The notes under the pieces were generated by a model. That model did no database searches. It was not told the DNA's origin and saw nothing but the letters and a program-made list of their open reading frames with translations. The translations under genes were made by a program, and so were the position numbers. Below, piece after piece: positions 8,978-17,528 of a stretch of DNA of 64,000 nucleotides (position 1 is its first letter; the number at the start of each line of letters is the position of its first letter). Source of the DNA: Pseudomaricurvus alcaniphilus (GTDB lineage Bacteria; Pseudomonadota; Gammaproteobacteria; Pseudomonadales; Cellvibrionaceae); the NCBI RefSeq assembly GCF_011440395.1, contig NZ_JAAOIX010000001.1, positions 1,224,402-1,288,401 of the forward strand, given 5' to 3'.

Positions 8978-9796
8978 ATGATGAAGTCTCTCTCTCTACT
9001 CAGCCTGCTTGTTGCCCTGTTCCTGTTAGTGCTGAATATCACGGGTCTTATTGTGCCGCTCCGCTCGCCCGAAATCGGCAGCGATTACGCTGATTTTGCC
9101 CGTGGCAATACACCCACCTATAAAGAATCCATCGCCCAACTCCAACAACTCTCTAACCGCGCCGAGCCGACACTGGCGTTTTTTACCGAGGCTACTCGCG
9201 TTTTCCACTATGGTATCGCCCATATACCCCCCGGGGATATAGACGTTAAAGGCCTCGCCCACTACCGGATGCAGGTGCCACCCTGGGAGAACTATATTCT
9301 CTATGCGCTGAGCTATATCGATCCAAAAACATTTATGGATTACGAATTCTGCAGCTATTTTAAAGCCTTAAAGCGGGCCACCGGACGCTGCGGCCAGCAA
9401 TCCATGGCCCTGGCGGACTATCTCGATGAGCAGGGAATCACCACGGGTTATGTTTCACTAGGGGGGCACGCGCTCGCCGCAGCGCAAACAAGCGATGGCG
9501 ACTGGGTCATTCTCGACCCGGATTATGGTGGTGTTATTCCTTTCGATCTGAAGACCGCTGAAGCCAACCCTGAGTCGGTCATTCCTTACTACTGGAACCC
9601 GACGCCGGTCGTGAATAACGGGCTGTATAAACTGTTTGCTCCGGAACATAACGAATTTCGTCAAGCCCCACCGGAGAGCCGGCAGCCCACCACCTGCCTG
9701 ATGGAGAAGTTTGCCTATATTGCCAAATGGTTGATCCCCCTGGCCCTGCTGGCTTTTGCTGGATTATTAGCCATTCTTGCCCGCCGGAAACCTTAA
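8978..9796 (+). CDS. Membrane-anchored transglutaminase-like protein
   Basis: 272 residues. A signal-anchor helix occupies residues 3-27 and a second helix lies near the C-terminus (IAKWLIPLALLAFAGLLAILARRKP). Between them is a transglutaminase-like fold with a likely Cys-His-Asp triad: Cys138 in GRCGQQS, His164 in LGGHALA and Asp180 in VILDPDYG. Such domains act as cysteine proteases or acyl transferases; here the catalytic part would face the periplasm. The C-terminal helix followed by RRK is reminiscent of a sorting signal but has no PEP motif before it. It overlaps the convergent sulfotransferase gene by 4 bp. A second member of this superfamily is encoded at 25902-26870. Confidence 0.75.
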   Translation: MMKSLSLLSLLVALFLLVLNITGLIVPLRSPEIGSDYADFARGNTPTYKESIAQLQQLSNRAEPTLAFFTEATRVFHYGIAHIPPGDIDVKGLAHYRMQVPPWENYILYALSYIDPKTFMDYEFCSYFKALKRATGRCGQQSMALADYLDEQGITTGYVSLGGHALAAAQTSDGDWVILDPDYGGVIPFDLKTAEANPESVIPYYWNPTPVVNNGLYKLFAPEHNEFRQAPPESRQPTTCLMEKFAYIAKWLIPLALLAFAGLLAILARRKP

Positions 9797-10563
9797 ATCA
9801 CCGCATCGACCAGCTTTTTACAGCGACTGACCATAGGCGAATCCGGATCCAGCTTGACCAGACTGGCGGTCCGGTCAACCAGCGTATCCTTCAACCTGAA
9901 GCGCAAATCACAAGCAGAAGGAATTTCGCTGGCTTGCCACCCCAGTGGGAACTCATAGCCCCACTTCTTCATAAACGGACCATAATTCCTCAGCACCAGG
10001 TCCTTCAATGATTCAGTGTAATACTCCTCAAAGGGGCGCTTGCCTTTGGTGGGATTGATATGGGGAATATCTCTCACCTTCTCAACCCCAATCAACCCAA
10101 GCACATGGGCGAACTCAGACTGCAGGTTTTCAAATTTCATCACATAATCAAATTGGTGACTGCCCACCAAAAACCAGTTGTTATAAACCTTGTCGAAAAA
10201 GGTTTTCATAAAACCCTCAAAGCTGCCACCCTGGTTGTGCACATAATCAAAGTGCTTTAGATGCTCACCAGTGACATGCCCGCCATTTTTCAACAAGGCC
10301 TTCTCATTGGTGTACTGCCCCTTGTGATTACTGCGGTACTTCTCATACATGGTGGCCATATAATCCAGGGGGTTTCTGACCGTGGCAAACTTGAAGTAAC
10401 CCTTCTGCTCACCCTTCGCCCACGCCATATACTGGGTAATATTGGCGTGCTTGCGCACAATGGCCTTGCCGCCGTACAAGCCGGTCAATTCGTTACTTAC
10501 CGAGTGGGAGCCCGTATGCGGGATCTCAACAAAAACAAATTTATGCTGTTCACTTACAATCAC
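9793..10563 (-). CDS. Sulfotransferase family protein
   Basis: 256 residues with the two PAPS-binding elements of sulfotransferases: KFVFVEIPHTGSHSV near the N-terminus (5'-phosphosulfate loop, IPKTG-like) and FATVRNPLDYMATMYEKYRS around residue 80 (3'-phosphate binding, R-N-P). The rest has the usual DYVMKFENLQSEF segment. The family transfers sulfate from PAPS to hydroxyl or amino groups of carbohydrates. It starts with a GTG at 10563. It is the last gene of the leftward cassette headed by the acetyltransferase and ACP. PAPS-making genes are not in the window. Confidence 0.85.
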   Translation of the reverse strand: MIVSEQHKFVFVEIPHTGSHSVSNELTGLYGGKAIVRKHANITQYMAWAKGEQKGYFKFATVRNPLDYMATMYEKYRSNHKGQYTNEKALLKNGGHVTGEHLKHFDYVHNQGGSFEGFMKTFFDKVYNNWFLVGSHQFDYVMKFENLQSEFAHVLGLIGVEKVRDIPHINPTKGKRPFEEYYTESLKDLVLRNYGPFMKKWGYEFPLGWQASEIPSACDLRFRLKDTLVDRTASLVKLDPDSPMVSRCKKLVDAVI

Positions 10564-10580
10564 TGTTGCTGCTCTTCAGT

Positions 10581-11597
10581 TTATTGGGGCTTCAATCGCT
10601 GATACAGACTTTCCGGATCAGTCATAGCCCCATTTAGTTCCGTGGCGAAAAATTCAAGATAGCTATCGATGCGATCGAGAAAAGCCTGCCTTTCCCCAAT
10701 CGTAGCTACATAAGGAGTATAGCCTTCCACGAGGGAGGGGCTGTGAAAACTCATGGTAAAGTGACGAACTCCCGCTTTTAGCAGATAGCGCGTAATTCGC
10801 TTCATCTCTTCCAGGGTAAAACCTTCAGGAGACAATCGAATCCTCTCCAGCAAACCCAGGCGAGCAAAAATACCGGGGATTCGAAGCTTCATGCCTGGCG
10901 AAGAAGTGATGGCCTGATAGAGCCTTTCAGGCCTGGCGCCCAGAAGCCCGCAAAAACCACCGCTACAGGGCAGCTCAAACATGTTGAGCCCAGGTCCAAA
11001 CCAAAAGGGCAAATTGGGCGCTCGTGAGTAATCGGGCCCGGATTGTGGTGCATAATCGAATCCGGGGGTCACACTTAAATCTATTCGATAGCCCAGCTCA
11101 TAGAGAGACTGCGCCGTTGCAGGCCCCACGCCGTAGCGCCCGGCCTTGTAACAAATCGGTGCGCGACCGAAGTTTTCGCTAATAACCCTCGTCATCACCT
11201 CGAGTTTTTGCCGTTCAAGCTCAGGGGCAAGATTGCCGGGAAAGCTGTTAAAACTACAAACTTCCTCTTCGTGAGGCGGTGTCACCCAAGGGTGCAAGTG
11301 GGTTCCAATTACGCACCTGCCCTCTCGCTGGATGTCCCGGAGTGCCGCATTATCCTCCGTATTGCTGGCGATGGGATAATCAATAACGTAACAGGGCTTC
11401 AACCCATAACGATCAAATACTGCCTGGCCTCGCTCGACTTCGCGAATGGCTTTGGTAGCCGTGGCTTGGCGATTGTGCGGCAACGACCAGTCAAATTCCT
11501 CTTCCGTATCGACCACCACAGACAAGCTGGGTTGACCATCGGAGTGGATCAACCTGATTGGATCAAACAGCGACTCAAACCGATTTATGGCTGACAC
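10581..11597 (-). CDS. Polysaccharide deacetylase-like protein (WalW type)
   Basis: 338 residues with an N-terminal SVVVDTEEEFDW motif carrying the metal and catalytic acidic residues of the NodB-like carbohydrate esterase fold, then CVIGTHLHPWVTPP (metal-ligand histidines in H-x-H) and later HFTMSFHSPSL. This resembles the WalW-like deacetylase group rather than classical NodB. It probably removes acetyl groups from a sugar or lipid-linked intermediate (inference). It starts with a GTG at 11597 with a GGAG site and overlaps the decarboxylase gene by 13 bp. A second, XrtA-type deacetylase is encoded at 57978. Confidence 0.78.
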   Translation of the reverse strand: MSAINRFESLFDPIRLIHSDGQPSLSVVVDTEEEFDWSLPHNRQATATKAIREVERGQAVFDRYGLKPCYVIDYPIASNTEDNAALRDIQREGRCVIGTHLHPWVTPPHEEEVCSFNSFPGNLAPELERQKLEVMTRVISENFGRAPICYKAGRYGVGPATAQSLYELGYRIDLSVTPGFDYAPQSGPDYSRAPNLPFWFGPGLNMFELPCSGGFCGLLGARPERLYQAITSSPGMKLRIPGIFARLGLLERIRLSPEGFTLEEMKRITRYLLKAGVRHFTMSFHSPSLVEGYTPYVATIGERQAFLDRIDSYLEFFATELNGAMTDPESLYQRLKPQ

Positions 11598-12844
11598 AAT
11601 ATCTCCAGCGCCGATGGCTGACTGAGAAACCCTGTGGGACTTGCCGTCAACCCGTAAGCCCCTGAGCTAAAGATCGCAATCAGGTCATCAATCTCCAGCG
11701 CGGGTAAATCCACGGCTGTGGCCACCCGATCCAGCGGCGTACACAGTGGACCGCATATATTTACTCGCTGCACCACAGCCCGGCTCATTTTATTGGCCAC
11801 CGCGATCGGGTAATTACGGCGCACTACCTGCCCCAGTAGCCCGGCGTTGGCCAGATGGTGATGCATGCCGCCATCGACGATAACGTAAGTGTTACCACCC
11901 GACTCCTTAATATCCAGCACCCGAGACACATAAACACCGGCCTCGCCGACCAAAAAACGGCCAAACTCCATCCTGATATCAGTGCCGTCAAGCCAGCCCT
12001 GGTGTTGCACAAACAACTCCGCAAGCCCCTGCCCTACCAATTCGAGATCCAGCGGCTGGTCCTTGGGGAAATAGGGAATACCAAAGCCGCCGCCCAGGTT
12101 AATTTGCCTGAGCGGCACCGGAAAGATCGACGCAAGGGTTTTAAACTGCTCAAGTACCGCGGCCAGATAGGCCAACAGTCGCTCGGCATCCAGTTGCTGC
12201 GAGCAGCCGTAGACATGCAACCCCAGTAGCTCCAGGCTACTAACCGGGAAATCTTTGAGAATCTCGGGCAGCTGGATAAAATCAATGCCAAACGGACTGC
12301 CTTCCGAACTGCTCATTTTCATACCGGACGCACGCACATCCAGCCCCGGATTAACCCGGATACAGACCCGGGGCCGAAGACCGAGCTCACTGCCCAGATC
12401 AACGCAGCGTTTTATTTCAGTCACAGACTCCAGGTTGATTATAATTCCGGCTTCAATTGCCCGTTTTAAAGTATCTGTACTTTTACCGGGCCCGGCAAAG
12501 GAAATATGCTCCGGGGGGACACCCTGCCGCAACGCCAACTCCAGCTCCTGCAGAGACGCCACATCAAAGCCATCCACCCACTGGTTGATCCGCTGCACCA
12601 AGGGCTCGAACGGATTTGCCTTGATGGCGTAACTGATCTTGACCCCGGAGGGTAAGCAATCGCGCAAACGCCCAATCTGGCTACGCACAACCGAGGTGTC
12701 ATAGAGATACACCGGTGTGCTGCTCGCCTCTTCCACCCAGGCTTGTACCGCTCTACCTGCCAGGTACAATTCGTCGCCTTTACAGGCAAAGTGCCTCATG
12801 GCAGGGTGAGCATCGTTCAGAGAGAGCAACCCTGAAGTATTCAT
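11585..12844 (-). CDS. PLP-dependent decarboxylase, exosortase A system-associated
   Basis: 419 residues of the alanine-racemase-fold decarboxylase type (DapDC/ornithine decarboxylase group III). The PLP lysine lies in KISYAIKANPF, and later come GLHVYGCSQ, INLGGGFGIPYF and the substrate-side ICGPLCTPLDRV with the C-terminal cysteine motif. This family is known from exosortase A gene clusters, together with the ligase, ACP and two hydrolases encoded next to it. The natural substrate is unknown. ATG overlaps the ligase stop codon. Probably feeds an amine or amino-acyl group to the polymer decoration pathway (inference). Confidence 0.92.
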   Translation of the reverse strand: MNTSGLLSLNDAHPAMRHFACKGDELYLAGRAVQAWVEEASSTPVYLYDTSVVRSQIGRLRDCLPSGVKISYAIKANPFEPLVQRINQWVDGFDVASLQELELALRQGVPPEHISFAGPGKSTDTLKRAIEAGIIINLESVTEIKRCVDLGSELGLRPRVCIRVNPGLDVRASGMKMSSSEGSPFGIDFIQLPEILKDFPVSSLELLGLHVYGCSQQLDAERLLAYLAAVLEQFKTLASIFPVPLRQINLGGGFGIPYFPKDQPLDLELVGQGLAELFVQHQGWLDGTDIRMEFGRFLVGEAGVYVSRVLDIKESGGNTYVIVDGGMHHHLANAGLLGQVVRRNYPIAVANKMSRAVVQRVNICGPLCTPLDRVATAVDLPALEIDDLIAIFSSGAYGLTASPTGFLSQPSALEILCQP

Positions 12845-14379
12845 GTCAATTGATCCTTGATGGCCACACGGTCAAATTTACCGGATGGAGTTCGGGGAAG
12901 GTCTTGCCAGAACTCAATCTGGTGCGGCACCATGTACTCCGGCAGTATACTTCTCATATGCCGGATTACCATCTCCGCGGTCAACTCGGCAACAGATGTG
13001 CCTATCACCATAACGAGACGCTGCCCGAGGGCAAAATCATCTATTCCCAGCGCCACCACTTCATTTACCCCTTGCAGGGAGTAGGCAACTTCTTCCAGGT
13101 CTTCGGGGCTGATGCGATATCCGGACGACTTTATCAAGCCGTCCTCGCGACCGATAAAATAAATAAGGCCATTGTCCCCGCGATAAACCTGGTCGCCAGA
13201 CCATACCGCCTTGCCAGATTCAGATTGCAGGGCAGGTTGGACCGGCGGGCTGCGAAAGCGCAGCTCTGACATTTGGCTGTCACCCCAATACCCCAGGGTT
13301 ACCAGCGGACCACAATGGACCAACTCCCCCGCTTCGCCGGTTGCCGCCTGCTCGCCCCGCTCGTTAATAATGTACAGCTCCGCCCCTGGAATAGCATCGC
13401 CAATAGAATCCGGGCATTGTTCCCGTAAGTCCGCGGGCAAATAGGTCGACCTGAAGGCCTCGGTCAGGCCGTACATCAATACCAGGTCAGCCTGGTTAAA
13501 GACAGCTAACAGGGATTTCTGCACCATCGCCGGCAATCGGCCACCGGAATTGGTCAGCAAACGCACAGATGCCCCTGCCCCGTCTTTCCAGTTAGCGCCC
13601 AACAGCTTGATCCATAGCGGAGGCACTGCGGCTATGACCGTGATTTTATGTTGCTGTACCTGCCTGACCACGTCGGCGGCCAGTAAATAATCCATCAGCA
13701 CCAGCGCGGCCCCACTATACAGTGACGAACTCAGCTGATTAAACCCGTAATCGAAAGCCAAGGGGAGCAGCGAAAGAACCCGGTCATCGGAATCCAACCC
13801 GAGGTACTCAGATACCGATTGCGCGCCCTGCTTGATATTACTGCGTGATACAACCACCCCCTTGGGGCTGCCAGTGCTGCCGGAGGTATAAATCAGCAAC
13901 TCGGCCTCTGCAAACCTGGCGGGTAACGGTTCGGTTGCATCTACCGACTGGCGGGCTTCGCAGTAAAAGCCGCTGCTATCGTCCTCCTCCCGATAACAGA
14001 CCAGCCATGATAGCGCGTCGGCACTTAAAACGGATGTAACATAGTCTCGCCGGCGCTCATCGATTATCAGTGCAGCCGCAGAAGAATTGCTCAAAATGTA
14101 GTTAAGCTGGGGACCTTTAAGAACCATGTGCACCGGCACCGCTACCAGGTTCATGCGCGAACAGGCAAGCAATGCGACCACCAACCCGGGCGATTTCGCC
14201 ATATAAATCGCGACCCGGTCACCCGGACGCAAACCCGAAGCTTCTAACTGGCCAGTCAACTGGTTAACCTGGGCGCTGATACTGGAATAACTGAACTCCA
14301 GCGCCTGATGTTTCAGCCAGCTGCGTTCCGGGCAGCTTTCCAGCCACACTGAAAATAACTGATACAGTGCCCCGCTCAT
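12841..14379 (-). CDS. Acyl-CoA ligase (AMP-forming), exosortase A system-associated
   Basis: 512 residues of the ANL superfamily: P-loop-like LLIYTSGSTGSPKGVVVSRSN (about residues 160-180), LMYGLTEAFRST, a YRGDNGLIYFIGREDGLIKSSGYRISPEDLE hinge region, and the C-terminal catalytic lysine in PRTPSGKFDR. The enzyme adenylates a carboxylic acid and loads it on CoA or an acyl carrier protein; the ACP encoded at 15990 is a probable acceptor (inference). ATGA-type overlaps link it to both the hydrolase upstream and the decarboxylase downstream. The acid it activates is unknown. Confidence 0.92.
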   Translation of the reverse strand: MSGALYQLFSVWLESCPERSWLKHQALEFSYSSISAQVNQLTGQLEASGLRPGDRVAIYMAKSPGLVVALLACSRMNLVAVPVHMVLKGPQLNYILSNSSAAALIIDERRRDYVTSVLSADALSWLVCYREEDDSSGFYCEARQSVDATEPLPARFAEAELLIYTSGSTGSPKGVVVSRSNIKQGAQSVSEYLGLDSDDRVLSLLPLAFDYGFNQLSSSLYSGAALVLMDYLLAADVVRQVQQHKITVIAAVPPLWIKLLGANWKDGAGASVRLLTNSGGRLPAMVQKSLLAVFNQADLVLMYGLTEAFRSTYLPADLREQCPDSIGDAIPGAELYIINERGEQAATGEAGELVHCGPLVTLGYWGDSQMSELRFRSPPVQPALQSESGKAVWSGDQVYRGDNGLIYFIGREDGLIKSSGYRISPEDLEEVAYSLQGVNEVVALGIDDFALGQRLVMVIGTSVAELTAEMVIRHMRSILPEYMVPHQIEFWQDLPRTPSGKFDRVAIKDQLT

Positions 14380-15215
14380 GATTTAATTGAATTTATCAGC
14401 CAGTCTCGACAGACGCTGGCAAGCTTGTCCAATGAAGCGGGTATGGAAAAGGTATGATCTGCGTTTTCAAATTGCACCAGCGTTACCCTGGGATCATTTT
14501 GCAGCCAGTCTTTCCAGGAGACTACCCTGGCACCGACAAGAAACTCCTGCCCGGTAATATCGTTCTCTGACAGTGCAAACAGAACCGGCTTATTGACACG
14601 TTTGAGGCGATAAAATATTTCAGACTGCAATGTCGGCATCACAAACCCATGTGACCGGCTATTGCGCCAAAAGTTAATATATTCCTTAATTGACTGGAGC
14701 AAATGCACCTTGCCGGCAAACAGTTCCCGCCAGAATTCCCGATCCATAAAACGGCTTTTATAGTAGTGATCCAGTAAAACCCGCGCCTGTGTCTGCGGGC
14801 TCCTTATCCAGGGATTGATCATCACATAACCGGCTATTTCGTCGTCGGGAAAATAACAAATGGCTGCAGCGGTTGCGCCATCGCAAAGCCCCATCAGGTG
14901 AATCTCTTGCAACCCCGGTACCGCATCCTTCAAGCCACGCACAGCCGTCTGGATATCCTCGTTGCAATCTTCAAAACCGGGGTCTTCTCCCCAGCTGTCG
15001 CCGGTGCCGCGGCGATCAAAGCGCAATACTGAACAACCGGCAGCGGCCAGGTTCCTGGCCAGGCTGACAAACATACGATGACTGCCGACACGATACTGGG
15101 CGCCACCAACAACCACTACCACACCTATCTTGCGGTCCAACTCTGGTGGTGGGGAGTGCAGAATCGCCAGCATTGGCGCACCTTCACAGGTTAGTGTTAT
15201 GGCCTGCTCAAGCAT
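14376..15215 (-). CDS. Alpha/beta hydrolase 1, exosortase A system-associated
   Basis: 279 residues of the alpha/beta hydrolase fold. Seen: VGSHRMFVSLARNLAAAGCSVLRFDRRGTGDSWG, the nucleophile-elbow region LMGLCDGATAA (Cys-Asp instead of the usual Ser at the elbow) and a C-terminal ENADHTFS histidine. This matches the hydrolase-1 family known only from exosortase A loci. The Gly-x-Cys-x-Gly elbow makes a thiol nucleophile possible. It starts 8 bp inside the end of hydrolase 2 and overlaps the ligase gene by 4 bp. Substrate unknown; it might release or transfer an acyl chain from the ACP (inference). Confidence 0.9.
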   Translation of the reverse strand: MLEQAITLTCEGAPMLAILHSPPPELDRKIGVVVVVGGAQYRVGSHRMFVSLARNLAAAGCSVLRFDRRGTGDSWGEDPGFEDCNEDIQTAVRGLKDAVPGLQEIHLMGLCDGATAAAICYFPDDEIAGYVMINPWIRSPQTQARVLLDHYYKSRFMDREFWRELFAGKVHLLQSIKEYINFWRNSRSHGFVMPTLQSEIFYRLKRVNKPVLFALSENDITGQEFLVGARVVSWKDWLQNDPRVTLVQFENADHTFSIPASLDKLASVCRDWLINSIKS

Positions 15216-15993
15216 TCTGTCCTGCCTTGTCGGTACTGGCCATAGCCTGTAATTGCATTAAGGTCTGTGACTCGAGCACCCTGTTCACCGGGGATTCCGG
15301 AATAGACCAAAAGGGTGTGCCCGCCACCTGGTTAATTGAGCGGGCGGAAGAAAATATTTGCTGCATGCGCTCAGACAGGTTGGCCGGGGGCGACACCAAT
15401 ATGATTTCCAGAGGATATTGTTGCAGGCAGGCCTGGTATTGCCCCCATTCGAAATTCCTCACCGGTTCAAGCAGCGCCTCTGATAGTTGATAGCCGGCGA
15501 CCTCAAACTCCTGGTCGTTTTTGTCACGTTTTCTCGCCAGGAGTTGCAGCCGCTGCAAGGCGGTAATCCAATGCTTGCCCGACTCCAACGGCTGCCAGAA
15601 CAGGATCCCCGCCACTTCGCTACGGGGCTTTTGCGTTAAAAAATCCGCAATCACCAAACAACCTATGCGAACGCCCCAGAGGATTATTGACTTGTAACCG
15701 AGCTTTAGCACCCACTCGAAGACGGCTTGCAGACTTTGCTGCCAACTCTCGAAGCTGGCCTCGTAGTCCAGCCCTTCACTATCGCCAGTTCCAAAATAAT
15801 CCATAATAAATGCGTCGACACCTCCCGAGACCAGCCCCTGGGCCTGGACCACCAGCTGGCGCCGACTGGCATTCAGCTCTTCCAGTGCGGGTGGCACGCA
15901 AATCACGGCAACATCGTTAATGGGACCGGCTTGCCAGGCGGTTACAAACACCCGCCCTGGCTCAGCAGCAACAAAATGCCCTGACAAGCTCAT
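15208..15993 (-). CDS. Hydrolase 2, exosortase A system-associated
   Basis: 261 residues, second alpha/beta-hydrolase-like protein of the cassette. Seen: VAVICVPPALEELNASRRQLVVQAQGL, then AFIMDYFGTGDSEG, and ILWGVRIGCLVI at the position of the nucleophile elbow. There G-V-R-I-G replaces G-x-S-x-G, so it lacks a normal catalytic serine and may be a non-catalytic partner or use another chemistry. It matches the hydrolase-2 family of exosortase A loci. ATG overlaps the acyl carrier protein stop (ATGA) and its 3' end overlaps hydrolase 1 by 8 bp, so these are co-translated. Confidence 0.88.
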   Translation of the reverse strand: MSLSGHFVAAEPGRVFVTAWQAGPINDVAVICVPPALEELNASRRQLVVQAQGLVSGGVDAFIMDYFGTGDSEGLDYEASFESWQQSLQAVFEWVLKLGYKSIILWGVRIGCLVIADFLTQKPRSEVAGILFWQPLESGKHWITALQRLQLLARKRDKNDQEFEVAGYQLSEALLEPVRNFEWGQYQACLQQYPLEIILVSPPANLSERMQQIFSSARSINQVAGTPFWSIPESPVNRVLESQTLMQLQAMASTDKAGQNA

Positions 15994-16256
15994 GATTTCA
16001 GCTGCTCTATCCAGGCGGCGACAGAGCCCAGGGTTTCGAAGTCCTCCGCGCGAATATCCGAGTCACTGACGATAACCCCCATGCTGTCTTCCACCATGGT
16101 AATAAGAGCCACCATTGCCATGGAATCAAAGTCGGGCAAAGCCCCCAGCAAAGGTGTTTTTTCCCGCCATTGGCTGACATCTGTAGCAGGTAAAACCTGA
16201 TCCAACAGGGATTTGGCCAAGGCGAGAGAGTCTGAATCGTTCAAAATGCATTCCAT
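15990..16256 (-). CDS. Acyl carrier protein
   Basis: 88 residues with the phosphopantetheine attachment motif DFDSMAMVAL (Ser45; DSM instead of the common DSL) and the helix-II/III pattern of ACPs. It would carry an acyl or amino-acyl chain activated by the AMP-forming ligase at 12841. It lies 2 bp after the acetyltransferase gene stop and overlaps hydrolase 2 by 4 bp. Dedicated ACPs of this kind are part of the exosortase A decarboxylase/ligase cassette. Confidence 0.92.
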   Translation of the reverse strand: MECILNDSDSLALAKSLLDQVLPATDVSQWREKTPLLGALPDFDSMAMVALITMVEDSMGVIVSDSDIRAEDFETLGSVAAWIEQLKS

Positions 16257-16258
16257 TG

Positions 16259-17293
16259 TCAGGTTGTTCTATCAAGCAGGCGATCGCGCAAGCGGGGTAA
16301 ATAGGCGTGTCTTAATGCCATCACGCGACCGGCCAGGGTTGCCGAATTATAACATTCAAGTTGTACTCTTTGCAGACAACCCGACATCCAGTCCTTTTTA
16401 TACGACTCGCCACCCTTGCCATAATCAATACTGGTAACATTATCTTCATTCAAAGCTCGCCGTACCATAAAGGCAGTCAGCAGTGAGCCGACAGACCACT
16501 GCTGATAGGCGTCGTCATAGGCCAATTTAAAGATCGACGCCTCGCCATTCAGAACCAGCCATATTTGTGCTGCTACCGGCGTACGGTCAAGGTACATAAC
16601 ACCCAGCCGCAACCAACCCTGGCGGGCAGCCCAGTGACACAGCTCGGGAATAAAGTCGGGGTAGAGTTCCGGGTTTTTCCAGCTGTTGGCATATACCTGC
16701 TGGTAGGCATCGAGGGCAACGGCCAATTGCTCCGGCTGGTCACAGCAGTCGAACAGCACCTGAAACTGGCTGGATACCTTTGCCCCCTTGCGTTTCAGTG
16801 TGCTGCGCAGAGCGCCCGGCAATTGGGCAAAATAGCCATCGCAGTCTGCACTATCAAGCCGCAAATACCAGTGTTCAAAATCTGGCCTGCAAGTCAAGGT
16901 CCAGCCCTCCTGCCCGGCCAATGAGGTTAATGCCCTGTGCAAATCACCACCCTCATCCACTGCCGAAAAGCGCAGCACATCCCAATTTTCCGTTGCCAGT
17001 ATGTCGTGCAGCAGTTCCTTTAGCGCCGCAACATCCGTGACCGGTGGCAAATAGTGACTACTATAGAGCCCCGTCAACCCCTCGAGCCTGCATAAATTCA
17101 GGCCCAAAATACGCTGTTTGCTTCGGTAAACTGGCAATGCTGACTGGCTCTCGGCGCCCTGTTGTGTGTATATCCGGGCCTCCGTATTCGACAAACAGTG
17201 TTTGTGCAGCAGCGACAGCCAACCCGGCTGCTGTTCAAATCGCAGGGGCTGGTTATTTAATTCGGCATACTCTGCAATACTTAATATGCGCAT
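16259..17293 (-). CDS. GNAT/BioF2-like acyltransferase
   Basis: About 344 residues. The C-terminal half has the FemAB/BioF2-like GNAT pattern: GWLRLGVMYLDRTPVAAQIWLVLNGEASIFKLAYDD followed by SIDYGKGGESYKKDWM. Such proteins transfer acyl or aminoacyl groups from CoA, ACP or tRNA. Its position directly before the ACP suggests it uses the ACP-bound group or CoA thioesters (inference). I use the ATG at 17293; an in-frame GTG at 17320 would add nine residues. It is the first gene of the leftward cassette, downstream of a MITE-like repeat at 17414-17500. Confidence 0.8.
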   Translation of the reverse strand: MRILSIAEYAELNNQPLRFEQQPGWLSLLHKHCLSNTEARIYTQQGAESQSALPVYRSKQRILGLNLCRLEGLTGLYSSHYLPPVTDVAALKELLHDILATENWDVLRFSAVDEGGDLHRALTSLAGQEGWTLTCRPDFEHWYLRLDSADCDGYFAQLPGALRSTLKRKGAKVSSQFQVLFDCCDQPEQLAVALDAYQQVYANSWKNPELYPDFIPELCHWAARQGWLRLGVMYLDRTPVAAQIWLVLNGEASIFKLAYDDAYQQWSVGSLLTAFMVRRALNEDNVTSIDYGKGGESYKKDWMSGCLQRVQLECYNSATLAGRVMALRHAYLPRLRDRLLDRTT

Positions 17294-17413
17294 AATTACC
17301 AGTGGGCTTTCTGGTAGCACGGAATCGTCAATTATCTATGGCTCCTGCACAACCAGCGTTTATTGGTAAACATTAACTAGCGACCACCCATAAACTAAGT
17401 AGAATCCTTTTAA

Positions 17414-17500
17414 TGTCATTCCCGCGCAGGCGGGAATCCATAAATCTCAAGTACTTATTGGGCCCAGGGACGCCGGACCGCCGCCTGCACGGGGATGACA
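17414..17500. repeat. MITE-like inverted-repeat element
   Basis: An 87-bp element with imperfect terminal inverted repeats of about 26 bp (17414-17439 against 17475-17500), beginning TGTCATTCCCGCG and ending CACGGGGATGACA. The left arm contains ATTCCC-8nt-GGGAAT (17418-17437), the same pattern as the neisserial dRS3 core and similar short repeats scattered in many proteobacteria. It sits between two leftward genes and carries no open frame. It can fold into a long hairpin and may act as a transcriptional attenuator or be a non-autonomous mobile remnant (inference). Confidence 0.75.
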
Positions 17501-17528
17501 AAAAACAGTATTTCCGGACGGACATAAA

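Noticed and set aside
8978-9796. Possible PEP-CTERM sorting tail on the transglutaminase-like protein
   Set aside because: The C-terminal helix and RRK tail are present, but there is no PEP (or VPEP-like) motif immediately before the helix.
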